The position numbers and the translations under genes were made by a program. 10,669 nt of DNA, from the NCBI GenBank assembly GCA_025451715.1, contig JANWJY010000002.1, positions 1 through 10,669 of the forward strand, in the 5' to 3' direction. Shown here one piece after another: positions 4,527-10,669 of the stretch. The notes under the pieces are model-generated. The model searched no databases. It was not told where the DNA came from and saw only the letters and a program-made list of their open reading frames with translations. Numbering within the stretch: the stretch's first letter is position 1; each line of letters begins with the position of its first letter. This DNA is from Fimbriimonadaceae bacterium (lineage in GTDB: Bacteria > Armatimonadota > Fimbriimonadia > Fimbriimonadales > Fimbriimonadaceae).

Positions 4527-6539
4527 CTAGCCTCCGAGGCGCTTGACTTCCGCCCGGAGTTTATCGCCGATCTCGCCTGGAAGTTGCGCAATCGGGTAGT
4601 AGCGGGTCTCCGAATTGCGGGAGTCGGTCGTGAAAATGAAGTAGAGCAGCTCGCCGCTCGCGAGCCTGACCCTCATCTGGAGCCGCTCGGCAGTAAAGGC
4701 GGCCAGCGTGCCGTAGTCGAGGCTGCTCTCCGAATCGTCGCGCGTTTCGACGTAGCCGTTCGCTGCGACTTCTGGGGTTAGCATTCCTGAAGAGTAGTGC
4801 CGGTTTCCGACGACCTTGCCCTTCGCGGCAAGAAACTCCCGTTGCTCGACTCGTATTTGTAGGACTGACCGAGGAAGTTCGACCGCGGAATGCTTGGGTT
4901 CACCGACAAAGTTCCCTCCGTATGTGAATCCTCCCCACAGATCTTCGGGCGCTTGATGCCGCCTCGTCGTTCCGAAACCTTGCGCTTCGAAAGTTTCTAT
5001 AAGAACTCTTCTGACTCCGCTTGGTAGGTCTTCGAAAGGCATGCTCACCCAATCGTCGCGCGACTGTCGTTTTGCCGATGACGGAAGGGAATGGTACAGC
5101 AGCAGCGCAAGTCGCTCGCTCTCACGCAACACCCAGTTGAATCCGTATTGTGTCGGCTGAAGTACACCCGCAAACTGGCGTGCGGATTGGAAGCTCGTTC
5201 CATCGTTGCAATCCGCGGCAAGCTCCGCAAGCACATCGATCTTGGGCCAACCATCCCGGAACACCGAAAGTGAGTACTTCGCCAGCGACGTGGAATCGAG
5301 TGGCTCGTAGCCCAGCATGTTCGCTGGCGAGTAGCGCACCATCCACTTGCCCTCGATCTTAACGCCGGTGTACTGCTCCATCTCAGCTAGAACCTTGCTG
5401 TAGGGCGTGCTGGGGCTGCGTGAAAAGCTCGATCCATGAGAGCGGTAATCGGGTAGGCACGCCACGATGTTCAACCCAGCGCGCTCAGCGATCTGAGTAG
5501 CTGGATAGCCGAGATAAACCTGGATCGGCTCTGGGGAGAGCCCGTCTTCAAACCACTTCACGACACCCTTTCCCACATCTGTCGTGTCGTCGAGCCGCGT
5601 GCCCTTCCCGTTCCAGTTCCCGCTTGCGCGCTCAGAGACCAACCGCGCGACCTCGGATGGCACGTAGTCTCCCTCAATTTCAAGACCGCTGAGCGCGCTG
5701 GGTGAGACACCGCCGACTTGCATGTTCGCCTGTGCATACCAGGACGGGTTTTGGCCGTTCGGCGAAATGAACGCGCTAAGAGACGAGGCACTGCGGCGCA
5801 CACGGAAGCAGATCGAATCGGCTGAAAGGTCTTTGCTTCCAGCGAGGCGCACTTCGCCGGGCAGGTCGAAGTCGCCGTGGAGCGGCACGCCAGCCGAAGT
5901 CATCGCCGCACCGAACGCGACGATGCTCTTCGCGAAGAGCTCCGCTCTCGGGCGCAGGATCGGCGGGATCTTCTCCTCTCCCTTTCCCGGCGCCCAACGG
6001 TAGACCATGTCCTTCCCTTCGGGGATCGCCACGAGCTTCTTCGCGCCGACGGTGCGCAGGAATTCGTCAAGGAGCTCGCGGCACGGGCCGGTCTTGTTCG
6101 CGACCTCGGTGCCCTTTTGTCGGTCCATCGTGCCGTCGTGGCCGATGCTCTCGCGCATGAGATCCATTGCACGCTTTGCGCTCCACGTCGTGACTTTGAG
6201 CGCGTCTTTGGCGATGTACTCCGCGACTGACTTCTCAAGCTCGGCCTGGAGTTTCAGAGGACCCGCGTCCTCCTGTTGCTTCGTGCGGCCGAGGTAGCGA
6301 ACGCCGTTGCTCTCGGTCCACGTCGCGTTGAGGACTTCGGCCATCTTTCTCAACGCCTCGTCGACCGGGACCTTGTCGAACCGCAACAACACATAGTCGC
6401 GCATCACGCTGCCAGTCGGTTTCATCGGCACCCCGATCTCCTTCCCCAGCGCCTCAAGCACCACCGACGAGTGCGCGCAGGGGTGTACGAAAGTCACCGT
6501 CCGAGGCTGCTGCGCAAACAAGAGCAGCGCGACTAACAC
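4527..6539 (-). CDS. Exported STN-like domain protein, third tandem paralog (670 aa)
   Basis: The gene starts at GTG 6539, directly abutting the TAA of the upstream gene (6542-6540) with no spacer; G-rich sequence (GGGGGCGG) just upstream may serve the ribosome. A short signal (MLVALLLFAQQ) precedes HPCAHSSVVLEALGK (19-33) and an STN-like domain to about residue 85. By hand count this domain is about two-thirds identical to that of the 687-residue neighbour. A charged linker follows, then LVAIPEGK at about 169-176. The middle diverges sharply, with a recognisable second STN-like block around IQVYLGYPATQIAERAGLNIVACLPD. The end (AERLQMRVRL...RYYPIAQLP...KRLGG) rejoins the family. It has five cysteines, more than its sisters. 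Base composition changes within the gene: about 65% GC in sampled N-terminal-coding sequence (6001-6060) against about 45% at 4981-5040. The role is unknown, and export to the periplasm is inferred from the signal. Confidence 0.87.
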   Translation of the reverse strand: MLVALLLFAQQPRTVTFVHPCAHSSVVLEALGKEIGVPMKPTGSVMRDYVLLRFDKVPVDEALRKMAEVLNATWTESNGVRYLGRTKQQEDAGPLKLQAELEKSVAEYIAKDALKVTTWSAKRAMDLMRESIGHDGTMDRQKGTEVANKTGPCRELLDEFLRTVGAKKLVAIPEGKDMVYRWAPGKGEEKIPPILRPRAELFAKSIVAFGAAMTSAGVPLHGDFDLPGEVRLAGSKDLSADSICFRVRRSASSLSAFISPNGQNPSWYAQANMQVGGVSPSALSGLEIEGDYVPSEVARLVSERASGNWNGKGTRLDDTTDVGKGVVKWFEDGLSPEPIQVYLGYPATQIAERAGLNIVACLPDYRSHGSSFSRSPSTPYSKVLAEMEQYTGVKIEGKWMVRYSPANMLGYEPLDSTSLAKYSLSVFRDGWPKIDVLAELAADCNDGTSFQSARQFAGVLQPTQYGFNWVLRESERLALLLYHSLPSSAKRQSRDDWVSMPFEDLPSGVRRVLIETFEAQGFGTTRRHQAPEDLWGGFTYGGNFVGEPKHSAVELPRSVLQIRVEQREFLAAKGKVVGNRHYSSGMLTPEVAANGYVETRDDSESSLDYGTLAAFTAERLQMRVRLASGELLYFIFTTDSRNSETRYYPIAQLPGEIGDKLRAEVKRLGG

Positions 6540-8603
6540 TTAACCGCCCCCGCCACGGGCGTTCTTGTACTGCTCGCGGTACTTCTTCAGCGCCGCCTCG
6601 ATCTCGGCGCGCACACCCGTGGGCAAGTCCTTCAGGGGCTTGTAGACCGCGTCCTTGGGCAAGAAGTCCACCTGCATCCGGTGGTACATGAACCCGACGT
6701 TCGAAAACTCGAACTCGATGAACAGTTGCTCGGCGCTCGACATTGTGAACAGGGGCAGCATGTACTGGTAGCTCTCGGGCCAAACCTCCGCGTACGCCAT
6801 CTGTTGCGCGATGGTGTCGGGCAGGACACCTTCCGAGCGGCCATAACCTGTGTCGCGCTGCTGGTGGACGACGTCCCGCTTCATCGCGTACACGCGCACG
6901 ACGCTCGCGGGCGGGTACCCGCGCGGCAGGAGCTGCAGCGGGTCGCTTTCCGTGCCCGACGCGTATACCTGGCGCGGCTCGCCCCAGCCGATTACCGCTC
7001 GGTCCGGCCCGATCCTCGCGTTATGCTCGTTCACCAGACCGTCGACCGCCCGCAGCGCACCAGCGGGCAAGCGAGAGAGCAGCATCTCCGCGCCACCGTT
7101 GCGCGCCGCCTTCTGCTGTAGCGCAGTCAATCGCCCGAACAGCCGCAGCGCCTGCATGTTTCCGTCGCGCGCCAACTCGTCCATCGAGATCCCGTGCCCC
7201 ATGAACACGGCTGGAAGGGTCGCGATCATCACAGCCATCTCGTCGTCGCTGAGCGCGGCGAACGAGGCGAGTTCCTCGAGCGTCGCCAGGCGGCCCGGCG
7301 CGCCGCGAGAAATCGCACGCTTCCAGTCCTCGCGGTCGAGCCGGTTCTCGCGCACCTCCATCGGTCCCTTGGGGTAAAGCGTCAGCCACTTGTCCTCGAT
7401 CTTCACGTTGTATCCCGTGCCCATCTCTGGGAGGAACGTCCAGAACTGGCCAAACCCCATTTTTCCCTGCGACACGATGAACATCCCCGCTAGGTAGCAG
7501 TCGTCCGACATGACTCCTACGAGGTTCTTCCCCATCGCTCTCGTCGAATCGATCAACCACTTTGACCCGAACATGGAAAGCGGCTCGTTGGTGACGGGAT
7601 CGGAAAGTACGCCCACCGCCGCGGCGCTGACCGGGATCGAGTCGCCCCTGCCACCGAAGATCACCTTCGCCACGTTGCCGAGCTCACTCTCCATCTCGGT
7701 CGGCACGTAGTCGCCCTTTTGTTCAAGGAGCTCTTTCGGCATGCCCTCTGGCTTTTCGCGGTCGGGCTGGATGTTCTCTTGCACGGAGCCGTTTCCGACG
7801 ACCTCGAACTGCACAGAATAATTGTTGCGCCGTTTGTGGACCGTGAGGACCGAGCGCGTCGTCTCCCTGTAGAACTCTCCGTAAGGATGGATCAGTGAGG
7901 AGTACATGCCTCCCTCAGCACTGAGGCGATCGAGCGCGCCCGTGCGGTTGAGCGCCTCTTTGAATATCGTGTTCTCGACCGTGAACTGCTTGAACGCCTC
8001 ACCGTCTGGCAGTCTTCGCTGTTTCGGTGTCGGGTCCGCGACGTACTGGACCCGTTCGCCCTCCTCGATGTCGGCGAGCGACTGCGCGCCGATCTCCTTG
8101 AGCAGCCTCGTGAGGTAGCGGCTCAGCGGCCCGCCCTTCTCGAGTTCGCGCTGCTTCTCGTACGTCTGCCAGTCGAAGTTGTTGCCCGCATTCGACTTGA
8201 GCGTGGGCAGCACGTCCTCGATCAGCTTCGTCGAGCTCTCGATCGTGATCTGTCCCTCGACCTTTCGCTTGTCGAGCCAGTCCTGGATGAGTTTCGCTGC
8301 GGCGGCCTTCGCGTCGCGCTTTTCGTTGTTCTCTTGCAGCGCGGTGCGGGTGAGGTAGTTGACGCCGTTGCTCTGCGTCCATGTCGCGTTGATCCCGTCG
8401 GCGAGCCTCTTCATCGCCTCCTCGACCGGGACCTGGTCGAATCGGACGATGATGAAGTCCTTCATCACGCTGCCGCTGGGCCTCATCTGCACGCCGAGCT
8501 CCTTGCCCAGTGCTTCTAGCACGACGGCCGAGCTCGCGCAGGGGTGGGAGAAGGTGACGGTCTTTGTCTGAGCGAGTGCGAGTGCGAGAATGAGCGTTGT
8601 CAT
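6540..8603 (-). CDS. Exported STN-like domain protein, second tandem paralog (687 aa)
   Basis: Its ATG at 8603 follows the preceding TAG with no spacer (TAGATG). A perfect AGGAGG (8619-8614) sits 10 nt upstream inside the end of the previous gene, fixing this start. A short uncharged signal (MTTLILALALAQ) leads to HPCASSAVVLEALGK (20-34) and an STN-like domain to about residue 86. A long Glu/Lys/Ala helix (93-117) follows, then the DIEEGERVQYV block. The second STN-like segment (LSMFGSKWLIDSTRAMGKNLVGVMSD) ends at KWLTLYP, followed by a helical region (RLATLEELASFAALSDDEM) and the family block FGRLTALQQKAARNGG. The C-terminal domain ends in KDLPTGVRAEIEAAL plus a basic, glycine-ending tail (YREQYKNARGGGG) longer than in its sisters. 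It is the most GC-rich unit (73-77% in sampled stretches at 6901 and 7261). Function is unknown. Confidence 0.88.
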   Translation of the reverse strand: MTTLILALALAQTKTVTFSHPCASSAVVLEALGKELGVQMRPSGSVMKDFIIVRFDQVPVEEAMKRLADGINATWTQSNGVNYLTRTALQENNEKRDAKAAAAKLIQDWLDKRKVEGQITIESSTKLIEDVLPTLKSNAGNNFDWQTYEKQRELEKGGPLSRYLTRLLKEIGAQSLADIEEGERVQYVADPTPKQRRLPDGEAFKQFTVENTIFKEALNRTGALDRLSAEGGMYSSLIHPYGEFYRETTRSVLTVHKRRNNYSVQFEVVGNGSVQENIQPDREKPEGMPKELLEQKGDYVPTEMESELGNVAKVIFGGRGDSIPVSAAAVGVLSDPVTNEPLSMFGSKWLIDSTRAMGKNLVGVMSDDCYLAGMFIVSQGKMGFGQFWTFLPEMGTGYNVKIEDKWLTLYPKGPMEVRENRLDREDWKRAISRGAPGRLATLEELASFAALSDDEMAVMIATLPAVFMGHGISMDELARDGNMQALRLFGRLTALQQKAARNGGAEMLLSRLPAGALRAVDGLVNEHNARIGPDRAVIGWGEPRQVYASGTESDPLQLLPRGYPPASVVRVYAMKRDVVHQQRDTGYGRSEGVLPDTIAQQMAYAEVWPESYQYMLPLFTMSSAEQLFIEFEFSNVGFMYHRMQVDFLPKDAVYKPLKDLPTGVRAEIEAALKKYREQYKNARGGGG

Positions 8604-10586
8604 CTAATTGGATCCTCCTGCACGTTTAATGGCCTCTGTCAGCTCGGTGCGGAACGGTTCCGGAATCTTGTCGACGGCGACGAACTTGGTGTTGGCCGTC
8701 ATGTCGTCAGTTTGTGCCTCGAACGAGTGGAACCCTATGCCTGGCACTTCGACAATGACGCGCAAGCGGTCCACGTTGATAACGGCCACCTTCGGGTACG
8801 ACGCACCTCTTCGCGCATAGCCTGCGAACTGGTTGACATCGAGAAGGTTGTCGGAAACACCCTCTACACCGGGCTCACTCTTGTATAGAGAGTTTCGGTG
8901 GACTAGCACGTGCACTATCGTCGACTCTGGAACGCGCTTTCCGGCGAGCAGACCCTCTTTGTACTCACCTGGAAGTAACTGCTGGTTGGCGTTCCACGCC
9001 GTCTCACGAGGATACGTGGCGAGAAACGTAGAGAACGATTCGGTTAGCGCAGTCTCTAACAAATCGCGGGTGTCTTGCCGAAGGCTTTGCCACGGGACAA
9101 CCGCGCCACCGCCTCTGGCAGATCTCCGCTGGAACTCACTCAACTGTCCGAACAGCTTCAGCGCTGTGAAGCTACCAAATTCAGCTTCTTCCTGGCTCGC
9201 GATGCGGCGGTATACATCGAGGCTTAGCCGGTATTCGGTGATGTCTCGCCTATTCTTGGCCAACGCCGAAATCGTCTCAAGTGTCAGTCTGCCTGTAGCC
9301 GAGAACTCCCGAACAACGTCTGCAACCGCTCTTCGATCAAAGCGTCCAAGCCTTTCGAAAAGGGCGGATCGGGGCTGAATCTTCATGATGCCCGTCGATT
9401 GGTCTTCACGCAGTGTCATTCGCTGGAGCCACCAACTCCAGACTTGGTTGATAGTGCCATCCTTCGCATATCCCATCCACCGACTATCGAGAGCCGCAAA
9501 GTCTGGGATTAGCGCAACAAAGTCCCTTTCCGCCTCTCTTGCAACTGCAAAGAGCGGCACGTCCCCATACACGGTTAGTAGATCTACCTTGTCAAGTTGC
9601 GTACCGACACGGAGCGCTTCCGCTGTGTCACGAGCTGTTGGCTCATAGTCAGCAACCGGCATGAAAGCACTGCTGTACATGACAGCGACAAGACTACGCT
9701 GCCGGTCCGACAGTTCAAGTGGCGACTTAAGAAGTGGAATATCGGGCTTCTCGCCGAGGCGGACAGGCGGAGCTTTGCTGATCGCAAATTGGACCGTCAT
9801 CGGGATTCGGTACTCCTCCGTTTCCAAATCGATCTTTTGCTTCACCCATACCATGAGGTTTCCGTCAAACTTCGTCACTTCGATGTCGAAGCGCAATGGC
9901 GATGATTCGGCTACTGAATGGAAACCGGGCAAGAGACCAGTGTCACCGAAACGCTTCAGCAGAGTACTTATGCCCTTGGCACGCCCGACGAAGTCCTCAA
10001 AGGCACGAACCATTTGGGACGGAACTGTCGATGCACCCGCAGGCGAATACGTTAGTGTAAGAGTCTTGCCCTCCGGCACTGCAACAAGCTGCTCGACATC
10101 GAATGCGCGGATGATCTCGCTTTGGAGTTGTTTCTCGGGTGAGACAGTCCGGAATTGGGCGAATAGCTCTCCCGGCCAAGAACCCTCCGGAAGGCTGGCG
10201 AGTTTAATGACCAGGTCTTCTGCCTGTGCCTGGGTATAATCCAATACTGGATTCTTTAGCTTCGCGTCTTCAATACCTGCTCGCAAGGCGGCGTCTTCCT
10301 CCTCCATCTCAAGTGCATGGTGCTTCGCGTTGCGCTCGAAGACCAAGTACTCGCCTCGCTGGTACCAGTCAGCGTTGAGGGTCTCGGACATGACACGCTT
10401 GATATCTTCCAGAGCGCGGTCAGTGAACTTGAGCGCGATGAAGTCCTCGGTGACGGAGCCGCCAGCTGCCATCTTGATCCCAATGTTCTTCCCCAGCGCC
10501 TCCAAGACGACAGACGCGTTCGCGCAAGGGTGGGTGAAGGTGACCGTCTGAGTCCCCAAAACCCCAACCAAAAGCGCGGTTAGCAT
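8604..10586 (-). CDS. Exported STN-like domain protein, first gene of the tandem array (660 aa)
   Basis: This is the promoter-proximal paralog. A short, uncharged signal (about residues 1-12) precedes THPCANASVVLEALGK (18-33) and an STN-like domain to about residue 86 (SETLNADW and YLVFER close it). Residues 87-110 are acidic and helical. VAVPEGKTLTLTY (168-180) precedes Phe199, the position replaced by TAG in the fourth paralog. A second STN-like segment spans about 336-405 (VYGDVPLFAVAREAERDFVALIPD to MKIQP), followed by GRFDRRAV, the FGQLSEFQRRSARGGG block, LVHRNSL and a C-terminal domain ending IPEPFR...RAGGSN. Cys21 is its only cysteine. It most resembles the split fourth unit rather than its immediate neighbour. 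GC is lower (50-52% in stretches sampled at 9661 and 9841) than the 687-residue gene. No barrel, transmembrane or enzymatic motif is seen, so its function is unknown. Confidence 0.88.
   Translation of the reverse strand: MLTALLVGVLGTQTVTFTHPCANASVVLEALGKNIGIKMAAGGSVTEDFIALKFTDRALEDIKRVMSETLNADWYQRGEYLVFERNAKHHALEMEEEDAALRAGIEDAKLKNPVLDYTQAQAEDLVIKLASLPEGSWPGELFAQFRTVSPEKQLQSEIIRAFDVEQLVAVPEGKTLTLTYSPAGASTVPSQMVRAFEDFVGRAKGISTLLKRFGDTGLLPGFHSVAESSPLRFDIEVTKFDGNLMVWVKQKIDLETEEYRIPMTVQFAISKAPPVRLGEKPDIPLLKSPLELSDRQRSLVAVMYSSAFMPVADYEPTARDTAEALRVGTQLDKVDLLTVYGDVPLFAVAREAERDFVALIPDFAALDSRWMGYAKDGTINQVWSWWLQRMTLREDQSTGIMKIQPRSALFERLGRFDRRAVADVVREFSATGRLTLETISALAKNRRDITEYRLSLDVYRRIASQEEAEFGSFTALKLFGQLSEFQRRSARGGGAVVPWQSLRQDTRDLLETALTESFSTFLATYPRETAWNANQQLLPGEYKEGLLAGKRVPESTIVHVLVHRNSLYKSEPGVEGVSDNLLDVNQFAGYARRGASYPKVAVINVDRLRVIVEVPGIGFHSFEAQTDDMTANTKFVAVDKIPEPFRTELTEAIKRAGGSN
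8614..8619 (-). promoter_or_regulatory. Perfect Shine-Dalgarno inside the end of the first array gene
   Basis: AGGAGG on the minus strand lies 10 nt before ATG 8603 and forms part of the Gly-Gly codons that end the upstream protein. With the TAGATG junction it shows that the second gene is translated from the same message. Confidence 0.75.
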
Positions 10587-10603
10587 GCCTACCCCGGATA
10601 CAC

Positions 10604-10633
10604 AGTATAGCGGAGCAGGGTTGCGGCAGTCAC
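10604..10633 (-). promoter_or_regulatory. Probable promoter of the paralog array
   Basis: On the minus strand TATACT (10609-10604, five of six to TATAAT) is preceded after 18 bp by GTGACT (10633-10628, four of six to TTGACA). Transcription would begin near 10597, leaving only about a 10-nt leader with GGGGTAGG before ATG 10586. No other comparably good promoter was found between the array genes, and this supports a single transcript. No operator or riboswitch could be recognised in the remaining bases to 10669. Confidence 0.55.
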
Positions 10634-10669
10634 ATAAGGCAACCCGGCGTCAGACCGGTCATTGGGACC

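Larger units (their letters stand above)
2562..10586 (-). repeat. Tandem array of four paralogous ~2-kb units (probable operon)
   Basis: The same reading pattern recurs four times. The codons for VVLEALGK start at 10511, 8525, 6464 and 4448, so the unit spacing is 1986, 2061 and 2016 bp. Short direct repeats persist at the DNA level around the HPCA codons, for example a CAGGGGTG core near 4465, 6477 and 8540 and CAAGGGTG near 10524. All units share strand and order of domains, and gaps between genes are 0, 0 and 3 nt (9 nt at the internal TAG). Duplication with later divergence is the simplest origin. Confidence 0.9.

Noticed and set aside
3492..4781. Plus-strand open frame of 429 codons opposite the fourth and third paralogs
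   Set aside because: It is antisense to genes with clear paralogs. Its composition (Arg, Asp, Leu, His, Val runs) is typical of a high-GC shadow frame, and no motif was recognised.
10653..10669. GACCGGTC palindrome and nearby GGTC/GACC repeat upstream of the array promoter
   Set aside because: Too short to separate from chance in GC-rich DNA; it might be an operator, but nothing supports that.

Overview
The window is chromosomal-looking bacterial DNA of moderately high but uneven GC: sampled 60-base stretches run from about 45% to 77%. It appears free of mobile elements. Signal peptides here are unusually short and lack basic residues. Together with a GYF-domain membrane protein and large uncharacterised tandem exported paralogs, this recalls Armatimonadota/Fimbriimonadia-type genomes. 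That placement is an impression from protein style, not a demonstrated taxonomy.

Left side (1-2445): the last 19 codons of an unidentified gene are followed by an exported thiol glutathione peroxidase. Its stop codon overlaps the start of a 69-residue heavy-metal-associated (HMA/copper-chaperone-like) protein (ATGA overlap). That gene converges with, and overlaps by 4 nt, a minus-strand rhomboid-like membrane protein that seems to lack the protease dyad. Divergent from it, across about 150 bp, is a GYF_2-domain protein with a Pro/Gln-rich linker and two C-terminal membrane spans. A minus-strand tRNA-Arg(CCT) follows at 2446-2521.

Right side (2562-10586, all minus strand): three quarters of the window is one apparent operon of tandem paralogs, read from 10586 down to 2562. 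A plausible promoter (GTGACT-18-TATACT) lies just upstream. The encoded units are 660, 687, 670 and 199+450 residues. Each full unit has a very short signal peptide, an invariant HPCA...VVLEALGK motif opening an STN-like (secretin/TonB short N-terminal) domain, a charged helical linker, a second STN-like segment and a conserved C-terminal domain. None carries a secretin or TonB beta-barrel. The genes abut with 0-3 nt between stop and start and have Shine-Dalgarno sequences inside the preceding gene, so they are almost certainly co-translated and probably act together in the cell envelope. Their function is unknown.

The most striking point is that the last unit is one reading frame cut by a single in-frame TAG at 3924-3926. 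The frame continues intact, and the TAG aligns with a phenylalanine conserved in the sister proteins. A new ATG lies three codons later, behind a Shine-Dalgarno sequence that includes two bases of the stop codon. This may be a recent nonsense mutation, a gene fission rescued by re-initiation, or regulated read-through.
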